From Mesorhizobium_K sp040049215 (GTDB taxonomy: Bacteria > Pseudomonadota > Alphaproteobacteria > Rhizobiales > Rhizobiaceae), in NCBI RefSeq assembly GCF_040049215.1, contig NZ_JBDZDN010000001.1, forward strand, positions 1,488,001 to 1,552,000: a stretch of DNA of 64,000 nt. The letters are read 5' to 3'. Every line of letters starts with the position of its first letter. Position 1 is the first letter of the stretch. The notes beneath the pieces were generated by a model. That model had not been told where the DNA came from and made no database searches. It worked only from the letters and a program-made list of their open reading frames with translations. Below, piece after piece: positions 35,379 through 44,836 of this stretch. Position numbers and translations under genes: made by a program.

Positions 35379-36515
35379 ATGACCGAGACCGTCCTTACCA
35401 ACGCCCAGATCGTGCTCGCCGACGAAGTGATGCCCGGCACGCTCGTCCTGCGTGACGGCAAGATCGCCGAAATCGCGCGCGGCGGCGCCCGATCGGGCGA
35501 AGACATGCAAGGCGACTTCCTGATCCCCGGTCTGGTCGAGCTGCATACGGACCATCTCGAAGGCCACTACGCCCCGCGCCCCAAGGTGCGCTGGAACCCG
35601 ATCGCGTCCGTGCTCGCACATGACGCGCAGGTCGCCACCGCCGGCATCACCACCGTGTTCGACGCTCTGCGCGTCGGCATGGACTACGATGCCGACCTCA
35701 CCATCGAGGACATGCGCAAGCTCGCCGACGCCATCGAGGACAGCGTACGCGAGGACCGACTGCGCGCCGACCACTTCGTCCACCTGCGCTGCGAGGTTTC
35801 CGCGCCCGACTGCCTCGAGGCGTTCGCGAGTTTCGACACGGACGACCGGGTTAAGCTCGCCTCGCTGATGGACCACGCTCCGGGCCAGCGGCAGTTCGCC
35901 AAGTTCGAAGCCTACGCCATGTACTACATGGGCAAGCTGAAGATGTCGGAAGAGGCGTTCCGCGCCTATTGCGACAAGCGCATAGCGCAATCGCAGGAAA
36001 ACTCGGCGCCTAACCGGGTCGCGATCGCCGAGGCTTGCCGCGCGCGCGGTATCATCCTCGCCAGCCATGACGATGCAACCGTGGCGCATGTCGAGGAAGC
36101 CATCGAGCAAGGCATCCGCGTGGCCGAGTTTCCGACCACGGCCGAGGCGGCCGCCGCCTCGAAACAGGCCGGCCTCGGCGTGCTGATGGGAGCGCCGAAC
36201 ATCATGCGCGGCGCCTCGCATTCGGGCAACGTCTCGGCGCGGCAACTCGCCGCGGACGGCCTGCTCGACATCCTGTCTTCCGACTACATCCCGTTCAGTC
36301 TCATCCAATCGGCTTTTTTCCTCGGCGAGGCCGTGGATACGATTTCGCTGCCGCAGGCGGTGGCAATGGTGTCGAAGAACCCGGCCGAAGCCGTCGGGCT
36401 CGACGACCGCGGCGTCATCGAGATCGGCCGCCGCGCCGACCTCGTGCGGGTGCGCGTCGACGACCACGTGCCTGTTGTCCGCACCGTTTGGCGCGAGGGA
36501 CGGCGCGTCGCATGA
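35379..36515 (+). CDS. phnM: Alpha-D-ribose 1-methylphosphonate 5-triphosphate diphosphatase
   Basis: PhnM hydrolyses the triphosphate intermediate of the C-P lyase pathway to release diphosphate. The 378-residue amidohydrolase-fold protein has the metal motif ELHTDHLEGHYAPRP near 55-69 and later ILASHDDATVAHVEEA and GVLMGAPNIMRGASHSGN. The ATG at 35379 starts 10 bp after the DUF1045 gene; a GTG at 35370 would add three residues. Its stop overlaps phnN (ATGA). Confidence 0.94.
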   Translation: MTETVLTNAQIVLADEVMPGTLVLRDGKIAEIARGGARSGEDMQGDFLIPGLVELHTDHLEGHYAPRPKVRWNPIASVLAHDAQVATAGITTVFDALRVGMDYDADLTIEDMRKLADAIEDSVREDRLRADHFVHLRCEVSAPDCLEAFASFDTDDRVKLASLMDHAPGQRQFAKFEAYAMYYMGKLKMSEEAFRAYCDKRIAQSQENSAPNRVAIAEACRARGIILASHDDATVAHVEEAIEQGIRVAEFPTTAEAAAASKQAGLGVLMGAPNIMRGASHSGNVSARQLAADGLLDILSSDYIPFSLIQSAFFLGEAVDTISLPQAVAMVSKNPAEAVGLDDRGVIEIGRRADLVRVRVDDHVPVVRTVWREGRRVA

Positions 36516-37138
36516 TGGTCTCGGCGCTGATCGAACGCGAACAGGCAAGCGCGTTGCCGATCCGCAGTGGCGTTTTCATCGCCGTGGTCGGCCCGAGCGG
36601 CGCCGGCAAGGACACGCTGATCGCGCATGCGAAAGCGGCGCTTGCCGACGAACCGCAGGTCGAGTTCGTCCGGCGCGTCATCACCCGGCCCTGCGATGGT
36701 GCGACCGAGGACCACGACACGCTGACGGATGGCGAATTTGTCGAAGCGCAGACGGACGGCGCTTTCGCACTCGCCTGGGAGGCGCACGGCCTGCGCTATG
36801 GCCTGCCGGCGAGCATCGACGGGGCGATCGAGAACGGCCATGTCGCAGTCGCCAATGTCTCGCGCGGGGCGCTGCCCGCGCTGCGCCAACGCTATGCGAA
36901 CGTCGCCGTCGTCGAGGTGACCGCGGACCCCGAGATACTGGCGGCGCGGCTTGCCGGGCGTGGCCGCGAGTCGCGCGGCGAAATCCTCGCCCGCCTGGCG
37001 CGCACCATCACCTGCGACACGACGGGACCGAACGCCATTGCGCTCGATAACAGCGGCCCGAAGGACATCGCCGGCGACCGACTCGTCGCCATCATCCGCA
37101 AGGCGGTGGCCTTCGCCGATATTTCAGGAACGGTCTAG
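36512..37138 (+). CDS. phnN: Ribose 1,5-bisphosphate phosphokinase
   Basis: PhnN makes PRPP from ribose 1,5-bisphosphate at the end of the C-P lyase pathway. The 208-residue guanylate-kinase-like protein has Walker A GPSGAGKDT (27-35) and the family segment RRVITRPCDGATEDHDTL. The ATG at 36512 overlaps the phnM stop by 4 bp. It converges with the DUF1513 gene about 40 bp downstream. Confidence 0.94.
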   Translation: MMVSALIEREQASALPIRSGVFIAVVGPSGAGKDTLIAHAKAALADEPQVEFVRRVITRPCDGATEDHDTLTDGEFVEAQTDGAFALAWEAHGLRYGLPASIDGAIENGHVAVANVSRGALPALRQRYANVAVVEVTADPEILAARLAGRGRESRGEILARLARTITCDTTGPNAIALDNSGPKDIAGDRLVAIIRKAVAFADISGTV

Positions 37139-37178
37139 GCAGCGATCTGTCCGCCGTCGCGACTGTCCGTCAGCGATC

Positions 37179-38288
37179 CTACGTCTCAATCCTCAGCACG
37201 TGGTTGTCCCAGACGTGGTCCTCGTCCTCGGAAGACCTGCCGGACGGCTCGACGATCAGCCCCGTTCCAGTCGTCACCACGTAGCCGGCGTGGTCCGGGG
37301 CGACGCCGCAAACCTCAGTCAGTCGCCGGGCGACGACCACGTTCCCGGTTGCCGCTGCGATGACTGCATATGAATTTCCCTGCGGCGAAGTGACGGCGAC
37401 GGTGCCTGCGTCGCGGTTCGCCGCGACCGAGCCGATATAGTTTCGAAAGCCGGAAAGAACGTCCTCGGGCATCTCGATCAGTTCCAGATCCTTGCCGCGC
37501 ACCGCGCGGCCGACCAGCGCCGGGCGCTCCGTCGCGGACCCCTCGTGCTGGCAGCCAAACCACACCGCACCTGTATCGTCGGTGTCCATGTGGCGGATCG
37601 ACAACTGGTGCAGTTCCGGCGGCAGCTCGTGCTTCTCGATCAGGGCGCCGTTTTCGCGGTCGACCAGCACATAGGATGGCTTCATCGTCGGCAGGTTGAG
37701 CTTGGCGCGGCCGAAATCCGGATGTGTTTCGATGCCACCATTGGCCACCGCGATGGTGCGCCCGTCGCCAAGCAGCAGAAGCTCGTGCGGACCGACGCCA
37801 TGGGTCGGGAACTCGCCGACGCGCGCGAAACCGTCTTCCGCATCATAGATGCCGACCATGCCGGCGGCATTGTCGAAGTCGTTCTCCGTCGCATAGAGCA
37901 GCGTGCCATCAGGTGAAAAGACGCCGTGACCGAAGAAATGCCGGCCGGCAACGCTCTGCACGGTTATCGGCGACGTACGCCCGGCATGGTCGAAGACGAC
38001 GAAGAACGTTCCCGGCTGGCGCGCAAACACGACCGAGCGGCCGGACGCGGGATCGAAGGTGATGTCATGGCCGCGGTCGGGAAGGTCAATCGTGTGCAAA
38101 ATTTTACCGGCTTCCGACAGGATCGCCGCGCCATAGGCGCCGTCACGGCGCTGATAGGCGGTTGCGAAGACGGCGTCAGCGGCGAGCGTGTCTGCTAAGG
38201 CCGACGGCGAGAGCGACGAGAGGAAGGTGACGCCGGTGGCCTTGAGAAAATCCCTGCGGTCGATGAGACGCGTGTGCCTGCCGGTCAC
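37179..38288 (-). CDS. DUF1513 beta-propeller-like protein with Tat signal
   Basis: A 369-residue protein whose N-terminus LIDRRDFLKATGVTFLSSLS is a classical twin-arginine signal (RR at 11-12), so it should be exported folded by the TatABC system. The rest is rich in short beta repeats and fits the DUF1513 family. In other proteobacteria this family is coded with imelysin and DUF1111 proteins in iron-responsive clusters. It is the last gene of the six-gene iron operon, 2 bp after the second imelysin. Its biochemical role is unknown. Confidence 0.88.
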   Translation of the reverse strand: MTGRHTRLIDRRDFLKATGVTFLSSLSPSALADTLAADAVFATAYQRRDGAYGAAILSEAGKILHTIDLPDRGHDITFDPASGRSVVFARQPGTFFVVFDHAGRTSPITVQSVAGRHFFGHGVFSPDGTLLYATENDFDNAAGMVGIYDAEDGFARVGEFPTHGVGPHELLLLGDGRTIAVANGGIETHPDFGRAKLNLPTMKPSYVLVDRENGALIEKHELPPELHQLSIRHMDTDDTGAVWFGCQHEGSATERPALVGRAVRGKDLELIEMPEDVLSGFRNYIGSVAANRDAGTVAVTSPQGNSYAVIAAATGNVVVARRLTEVCGVAPDHAGYVVTTGTGLIVEPSGRSSEDEDHVWDNHVLRIET

Positions 38289-38290
38289 GA

Positions 38291-39364
38291 TCAGTCCCCG
38301 TCGAGCGAGGAGAAGCCGGCCGTCAGCCCGAGCGTACCGGACATTTGCGTGCCGAAAATGTTCGACAGGCTAGAGGTGACAAGACCGAAATAGGCGAGTT
38401 TTCCGCGCCGTTCCGGATCGGCAAGCACGCCAGCGATCGGTCCCTGCGCCGCGGCTGCCGCATTCGCCGCGTTGGAAAATTCGAACAGCGCCTCCTTGCC
38501 CATCCACGCCTGGTCGGCGGGCAGTGCGCCGGCGAGCTTCGACGCCTCCAGCAGCGCCTTCATGCCGGCGAGGTTGCCGGCCAGCGCATCGACGGTCTTG
38601 CCCGAACGCCAGAACAGCGCCAGGCGAGGCTTGTCGTCCTTCGCCTCCTTACCGAGGAAGCCGCCGAGCCTGACGTCGCGCACCAGTTCCGTGCCGGTAA
38701 CGAGGACATCCATGAGTTCGGTCAACGCCTCGGTGCCATCGCGATAGAGCGGATTTTCGGTGGAGGGATTGGCCCAAATCCGGGCAAAGCCGTCCGGCGC
38801 GGCCCAGGCGGCGTCGAGCTCCGCCGCGATGGCGTCGAGATTTCCGGCGATTGCCGCGCCGTAGGAGCAACGGTAGCCATCGCCCGCCGCCAGCACTTCC
38901 GAGCCGGTTCCGTAGAGAACAAACTCAAGCGCGCCTAGCCCCTGCATGGCGACGCTCTTTCCGGCGAGCTGCTTCGCATCGGCGGCCGTCGGGTCACTGG
39001 AGGCAAGTGCCGCCTGCACTTGCCTCAGCCCGGTCCCCTTGCGGTCGGGCCAGAACAGCACACGCTCCAGGCGATTCTGTTCCGTCACCGGTCCAAAACG
39101 GATGATCTCGATCCGCGACCAGGCGTCGACCGTCGCGCCGTATGATTTTCGCGCCGCGTCGAGCGTGGTTTGTGACGGCGCGGCGCAGAGGTCTTTTTCG
39201 GCCGCCATAAGGGATGAGGTCGCCCGGTGGAAGGCCGCGTAGCCGGGACGGACAAAACCGTCGATCGCGCCTTTGACGATATCGGTGGCGTTGCCAGCGC
39301 AGGCGGGAAGCGGCGCTCCACCGCAAAGCAATGCAATCGTCCAAACCGCAAGTTCACGGATCAT
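38291..39364 (-). CDS. Imelysin-like periplasmic protein without the GxHxxE histidine
   Basis: A 357-residue protein with a signal peptide (cleavage expected after residue 23 or so, LPACAG). The body fits the imelysin (peptidase M75-like) fold, a helical family linked to iron uptake. Where the paralogue at 41794-43125 has GYHAIE, this one has GLGALEFVLYG, so the histidine of the GxHxxE metal motif is missing. The ATG at 39364 overlaps the DUF1111 stop by 4 bp, so they are translated together. The longer frame from 39457 lies inside the DUF1111 gene. Confidence 0.88.
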   Translation of the reverse strand: MIRELAVWTIALLCGGAPLPACAGNATDIVKGAIDGFVRPGYAAFHRATSSLMAAEKDLCAAPSQTTLDAARKSYGATVDAWSRIEIIRFGPVTEQNRLERVLFWPDRKGTGLRQVQAALASSDPTAADAKQLAGKSVAMQGLGALEFVLYGTGSEVLAAGDGYRCSYGAAIAGNLDAIAAELDAAWAAPDGFARIWANPSTENPLYRDGTEALTELMDVLVTGTELVRDVRLGGFLGKEAKDDKPRLALFWRSGKTVDALAGNLAGMKALLEASKLAGALPADQAWMGKEALFEFSNAANAAAAAQGPIAGVLADPERRGKLAYFGLVTSSLSNIFGTQMSGTLGLTAGFSSLDGD

Positions 39365-40947
39365 AGCGACTCCAGGAAACCGATCAGCGCCTCGCGGTCC
39401 GCTTGCGGCAAGCCGGCAAAACGGTCGCGCGCAGCCTGCGCTTCCCCGCCATGCCATAGGATCGCCTCGGTCAGGTTGCGGGCGCGGCCGTCATGCAGGA
39501 AGAAGCTGTGGCCGTTGACGGTTTCCGTGAGCCCGATGCCCCAGAGCGGCGGCGTGCGCCATTCCGACCCGGTCGCGTCGCCCACCTGCTGCCCGTCCGC
39601 CAGCCCCTTGCCCATGTCGTGCAGCAGGAAATCTGAATAGGGCCAGATCAGCTGGAATTTCTGCGCCTTGTTCGGCGCGTCGCGGCGTGTCACGAATTTC
39701 GGCGTGTGACAGGAAGCGCAGCCGGACTCGTAAAATACCTGCTTGCCGCGCAGCACCTCCGGCTTGTCGAGGTCGCGGCGGGCCGGCACGGCCAGGTTCT
39801 GAGAGTAGAAGGTGACGAGGTCGAGCACCGGATCCGGTGCTTCGGTATGTCCCAGCCGCTCCTGCACGCCGACCGGCATGGCGAGGCAGGCGGCCTGGCC
39901 GTCCGTGCAATCTCCCCGGGATTTCGGCACGTCCGGGTTGGAGATGCCGATGTCCCCGACAAAAGCCTCGGCGGTCTGTTCGCGGATCGAGGCGCGGGAT
40001 GCCTTCCAGCCGAAGCGTCCGAGCGTGAGTTCACCGCTCTTGCCATCGCGCACGATGGAGGCCTTGCCGGAGATGCCGTCGCCGTTCGCGTCGCCTGGAT
40101 CGGCCTTGGCAAGAATGTCGGCCGGATGGACCTGCTCGACCAGGCCGAGCCCGATCATCTGCGGCGTGACGCGCGGCGACAGCGTCGTCCTCGGATCGAG
40201 CTGGCCGTAGGCCGGGTTTTCGACCGAATAGCTCGGCTTGCGCAGCGAGACTTTCGTGCCGTCGCCGAGCGTCACCGGCACCTCTTCATAAGCGATGCCC
40301 ATGCGACCTTCGCCGGCCAATCCGGGCACGGCGAGGTCCTGCAACTGCCCGCCATAGACAGGATCGGGAAAGTTCAGCGCGGCGCGGTCGGCGAGCGCCT
40401 TCTCCTCCTCCGCCGTCTGGGCGGCGCGCGCGAGCCTGAGGAACATCGAGGTGGCATCGGCATTGCCCTCCGGCGGGTGGCCGCGGCCGTCCTTCAGGTG
40501 GCAACTCTGGCAGGCGCGCGCGTTGAACAGCGGCCCCAGCCCGTCCGATGCCTGCGTCGAGGAGGGCGACGACACCCACAGCTTGCGGAACAGCGCGTTG
40601 CCGAGCTTGAAGGTGCCTTCTTCCTCGAAGGTGATGTTGGCCGAGGAATGCGAAAAAGCGTCCTGGTTGATGCGCTTCTTCGACGTCCCGGCGCCGCCCT
40701 GCATCAGCTCGAATTGTTCAGGCTTGGAAAAGTCGCCTGTCGGCTTGGTGATCGCCTCGACGCGGGCAAGATCTTCCGGCGTCAGGTCGGCGCGGCTGGT
40801 GGGGAGGTTTGCGAGGTCACCGGCCAGGGCGGGCGCGGTCAGGGCGATGCCGGCGACAATGATCGCCCATCCTCCCCCTCCACGAAGCGGGGAGAGGATG
40901 GGAGCCAGACTCCGCACGCGGCGCAGGAATGTCAGGGCGCGCCGCAT
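39361..40947 (-). CDS. DUF1111 di-heme thiol-oxidoreductase-like protein
   Basis: A 528-residue exported protein with two c-type haem motifs, CQSCH at 146-150 and CASCH near 410, as in the DUF1111 family. The signal peptide is unusual: after MRRALTFLRRVRS its coding DNA contains a palindrome (40866-40902) translated as LAPILSPLRGGGGW, then the hydrophobic core IIVAGIALTAPALA. In related clusters DUF1111 accompanies imelysins, and an electron-transfer step in iron acquisition is assumed. It begins 12 bp after bfr. Confidence 0.9.
   Translation of the reverse strand: MRRALTFLRRVRSLAPILSPLRGGGGWAIIVAGIALTAPALAGDLANLPTSRADLTPEDLARVEAITKPTGDFSKPEQFELMQGGAGTSKKRINQDAFSHSSANITFEEEGTFKLGNALFRKLWVSSPSSTQASDGLGPLFNARACQSCHLKDGRGHPPEGNADATSMFLRLARAAQTAEEEKALADRAALNFPDPVYGGQLQDLAVPGLAGEGRMGIAYEEVPVTLGDGTKVSLRKPSYSVENPAYGQLDPRTTLSPRVTPQMIGLGLVEQVHPADILAKADPGDANGDGISGKASIVRDGKSGELTLGRFGWKASRASIREQTAEAFVGDIGISNPDVPKSRGDCTDGQAACLAMPVGVQERLGHTEAPDPVLDLVTFYSQNLAVPARRDLDKPEVLRGKQVFYESGCASCHTPKFVTRRDAPNKAQKFQLIWPYSDFLLHDMGKGLADGQQVGDATGSEWRTPPLWGIGLTETVNGHSFFLHDGRARNLTEAILWHGGEAQAARDRFAGLPQADREALIGFLESL
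40866..40902. repeat. Palindromic repeat inside the DUF1111 signal-peptide codons
   Basis: CCCATCCT at 40866-40873 pairs with AGGATGGG at 40895-40902, with CCCC/GGGG inside. The encoded string LSPLRGGGG is what dispersed GC-rich intergenic palindromes give when they land in coding DNA. No second copy was seen in the window. Confidence 0.6.
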
Positions 40948-40959
40948 CGTGTCACGATC

Positions 40960-41457
40960 CTAGTGCTCCCCGCCCTCGGCTTCGTTGGCCGAGTCGGCGT
41001 TGAGCTGGCCATATTTGGTCTCGCCGATCGCCGCAAGCAGGCCGAGCTGGGTCTCGAGGAAGTCGATGTGACCTTCCTCGTCGCTCAGCAAATCCTCGAA
41101 CAGCTTCATGGTCACGTAGTCTCCTGCCTCATGGCAGATCTCCCGCGATTTCTTGTAGGCGGTGCGGGCGTCGTATTCTCCGGCGAGGTCCGATTCTAAG
41201 ACCTCCTTGACGTTCTGCCCGATGCGCAACGGCGCAACCGACTGCAAATTGGGGTGTCCTTCGAGGAAGATGATGCGCGCAACCAGCCTGTCGGCATGCT
41301 GCATCTCCTCGATCGATTCGGCGCGTTCCTTCTTCGCCAGCTTGGTGTAGCCCCAGTCTTCCAGCAGCCTGTAGTGGACCCAGTACTGGTTGACGGCCCC
41401 CAGTTCCAGGAACAGCGCCTCGTTAAGCCGCTCGATTATCTGCTTTTCGCCTTTCAT
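40960..41457 (-). CDS. bfr: Bacterioferritin
   Basis: Bfr is a 24-subunit shell that oxidises and stores iron and binds haem between subunits. The 165-residue product has ferroxidase ligands Glu18, Glu51 and His54 and the haem ligand Met52 in EEMQHADRLVARI. The ATG at 41457 begins MKGEKQIIERLNEALFLEL, the family start; the 42-residue extension in the open frame is out of family. The gene start lies inside the end of bfd (35 bp overlap). Confidence 0.97.
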   Translation of the reverse strand: MKGEKQIIERLNEALFLELGAVNQYWVHYRLLEDWGYTKLAKKERAESIEEMQHADRLVARIIFLEGHPNLQSVAPLRIGQNVKEVLESDLAGEYDARTAYKKSREICHEAGDYVTMKLFEDLLSDEEGHIDFLETQLGLLAAIGETKYGQLNADSANEAEGGEH

Positions 41458-41734
41458 GGCTTCTGCTCCCGTATTCGGCCCGCAGTCCACGGACGCGGTC
41501 CAGGTGTGAAACGATATCCATTCCGCTCGCCTCCGAGCGCGAATGATAGTGTTCGGTGACCCGAATGATCGTTTCCACCACATTTGGGAAGCAGCCGCAA
41601 CAGCGGCCCCGCTTCTGTAGAGTATGGTAGACCTTCGCCGGCACGATCAGGTGCCAGGGGTCCTGCTCAAGCAGCCGGATGATCGTATCCTCGATCTCCT
41701 TCTCGGTTATCAGGTTGCAGTGACAGATAAGCAT
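41423..41734 (-). CDS. bfd: Bacterioferritin-associated ferredoxin with C-terminal extension
   Basis: Bfd is a [2Fe-2S] protein that passes electrons to Bfr to release stored iron. MLICHCNLIT gives Cys4 and Cys6, and RGRCCGCFPNV supplies Cys45 or Cys46 and Cys48, matching the CxC plus CxxC pattern of the family. E. coli Bfd is 64 residues; this one is 103. The extra part (from about residue 63) is charged, and its end overlaps the bfr start in another frame, so the extension may simply reflect a lost stop. It lies 59 bp after the imelysin gene. Confidence 0.9.
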   Translation of the reverse strand: MLICHCNLITEKEIEDTIIRLLEQDPWHLIVPAKVYHTLQKRGRCCGCFPNVVETIIRVTEHYHSRSEASGMDIVSHLDRVRGLRAEYGSRSHERRKADNRAA

Positions 41735-41754
41735 CAGGAACTCTACGATGGCTG

Positions 41755-41777
41755 ACGGCGCGTCCTCCGCGCCGTCT
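41755..41777 (-). other. 9-bp hairpin between imelysin and bfd
   Basis: GACGGCGCG at 41755-41763 pairs perfectly with CGCGCCGTC at 41769-41777 over a 5-nt loop. It lies 16 bp after the imelysin stop. No T-run follows on the minus strand. It may protect the imelysin part of the message or lower read-through into bfd. Confidence 0.45.
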
Positions 41778-41793
41778 GGCTGTTATTTAGGTG

Positions 41794-43125
<1,332 letters not shown>

Positions 43126-43325
43126 CTTTCTCTCCTCAATGAAAACGGCGCGCGCGGCGCGTGAAAAATTGTCCCGGCAGGATCGGGCTGCGCATCCCGT
43201 GGCTGCCCAGAACAACTGAGCGCTCCGCGCCTCTCTGCGGATCGGAAGGAAAAGCCACCGAAAATCCTCCAATCGAACGGGTTCAAGGCCCAAACATCAA
43301 AGGGAAATGCCTCGAAGGCACAGCC

Positions 43326-43355
43326 TGATTAGGCTGCCGGAGATGGTGAAGTCAA
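43326..43355 (-). promoter_or_regulatory. Candidate promoter of the iron operon
   Basis: On the minus strand TTGACT (43355-43350) and TAATCA (43331-43326) are separated by 18 bp. It lies about 200 bp before the imelysin ATG and about 35 bp downstream of the Irr-type site. The distance to the start codon is long, so this is tentative. Confidence 0.35.
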
Positions 43356-43390
43356 CGACTTTCGACAAAAAAGCTCAATTCAATCAATAG

Positions 43391-43407
43391 TTTAGAATTA
43401 TTCTAAA
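43391..43407. promoter_or_regulatory. Irr box (iron control element)
   Basis: TTTAGAATTATTCTAAA is a perfect inverted repeat (TTTAGAA-N3-TTCTAAA), extended by one AG/CT pair on each side. It matches the iron control element bound by the Fur-family regulator Irr in Rhizobiales. Irr represses iron storage and iron-using genes when iron is low, and is degraded when haem/iron is plentiful. The site is shared by the imelysin-bfd-bfr operon and the divergent flavoprotein gene. Confidence 0.8.
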
Positions 43408-43543
43408 CTGGAATTGTCATGTTTACGACCGACCGAGCCCGTCTTGACAGCCCGCCTTGCCGGATGCGACCCGAACGCGCCCTGGCGCGCCGCTTGCGGA
43501 CATCTCACTTAGGGCAAAGGGGTGCTAGGCAGGCACAGGTACC

Positions 43544-44791
43544 ATGAACAACGGCGTCGTCATCATCGGAGCGGGACACGGAGGCGTTCAGGCCGCTGCG
43601 AGCCTGCGCGAGGAAGGTTACGAGGGCCGCGTCACGCTGATCGGCGACGAGGCGGAGCTGCCCTACCACAAGCCGCCATTGTCTAAGAGCTTCATCAAGG
43701 ATTCCGGCGCCAAGCCGCAGATCCTGCGCGCTGAAGCCTTTTACGCCGCCGGGTCGATCGACCTACTGCTCGGCGAAACCGTCGAGAGCCTCGACCCCGT
43801 CGGGAAGCAGCTGAAGCTAGTCTCCGGCGGCAGCGTCTCCTTCGACAAGGTGATCCTCGCCACCGGCTCGCGCCCGCGCGTCTTGCCTGTCGAAGGCGGC
43901 CCGCTCGCCGGAATGCTGTCGCTGCGCTCCATAGCCGACGCCCGGGCAATCCGCGCGCTTGCCGGGGAGGTCGAGGACATAGTCATCCTCGGCGGCGGCT
44001 TCATCGGTTTGGAGATCGCCGCCACGCTGTCTGCCGGCGGCCGTCGCGTGACTGTCGTCGAGGCGCAGCAACGGTTGCTCGCGCGCGCCGTCGCGCCTGT
44101 GGTTTCGGCTCATGTCGCCGCACGGCTCGCGGCTTCAGGCGTGCGGCTGCTCCTCAATACAGTCGTCAACCGCATCGAAGGCGACGACGGCCATGTCAGC
44201 GCGGTCATCACCTCGGCCGGCGAAAGAATTCCGGCGAAAATGCTGATCGTTGGCATCGGCGTGGTGCCTAATGCGGAACTCGCCGCGGCAGCCGGCATCC
44301 AGACTGCGAACGGCGTCCGCGTGGATGCGCAGCTCAGGACCTCTGCGCCGGACATCCTCGCCATCGGTGATGCCGCCAGCTACCGACACTGGTTCACCGG
44401 CGCCGACGTGCGGCTGGAATCGGTACAGAACGCCACCGACCATGCCAGACTGGCCGCCCGCACCATCACCGGCCACGCCGATACCTATTCGGCGGTCCCT
44501 TGGTTCTGGTCGGATATCGGCGACATGAAGCTGCAGATGGTTGGACTGACCGGCGGCAGCGACCGGCAGATCGTCGCCGGCGAGCCGGCAGACAACAGGT
44601 TTTCGGTCTTTCACTACTCCGGACCCAGGCTTATTGGCATCGAATCGGTCAACCGACCCGCCGACCACATGCTCGGCCGCAAAATGATGGGCGCGGGTTT
44701 TTCGCCCGATACCCAGTCGGTTGCCGGTGGCAGTGACGCGCTAAAGGCTGCCTTCACCGACTGGCAGACGCGGCAGCCGGCTCCGGTCTAG
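43544..44791 (+). CDS. FAD-dependent ferredoxin reductase-like protein (BphA4/rubredoxin reductase type)
   Basis: A 415-residue two-dinucleotide-binding flavoprotein: FAD site GAGHGG (9-14), ATGSRPR near 106, NAD site GGGFIGLE near 149-156 and the second FAD motif DILAIGDAASY near 270. The C-terminal dimerisation domain has VPWFWSDIGDMKLQMVGL, typical of reductases that feed small ferredoxins. No oxygenase or ferredoxin gene is beside it on this strand; the nearest ferredoxin is Bfd in the divergent operon under the same Irr-type site. Serving Bfd is therefore a reasonable inference. Confidence 0.88.
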   Translation: MNNGVVIIGAGHGGVQAAASLREEGYEGRVTLIGDEAELPYHKPPLSKSFIKDSGAKPQILRAEAFYAAGSIDLLLGETVESLDPVGKQLKLVSGGSVSFDKVILATGSRPRVLPVEGGPLAGMLSLRSIADARAIRALAGEVEDIVILGGGFIGLEIAATLSAGGRRVTVVEAQQRLLARAVAPVVSAHVAARLAASGVRLLLNTVVNRIEGDDGHVSAVITSAGERIPAKMLIVGIGVVPNAELAAAAGIQTANGVRVDAQLRTSAPDILAIGDAASYRHWFTGADVRLESVQNATDHARLAARTITGHADTYSAVPWFWSDIGDMKLQMVGLTGGSDRQIVAGEPADNRFSVFHYSGPRLIGIESVNRPADHMLGRKMMGAGFSPDTQSVAGGSDALKAAFTDWQTRQPAPV

Positions 44792-44836
44792 CCGCGCGTC
44801 AACGCCGTCTTAAAGACTTGTCTTCATTCTGTCGGC

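Larger units (their letters stand above)
43126..43543. other. Divergent control region of the iron operon and the flavoprotein gene
   Basis: A 418-bp stretch without a gene. It holds the Irr-type palindrome (43391-43407), a candidate leftward promoter (43326-43355) and an overlapping 6-bp hairpin (CAGCCT/AGGCTG at 43321-43336). The part around 43360-43410 is clearly AT-rich compared with the surrounding DNA. Confidence 0.7.

Noticed and set aside
40960..41583. Longer bacterioferritin with 42 extra N-terminal residues
   Set aside because: Bacterioferritin starts at MKGEKQII; the extra part is bfd in another frame.
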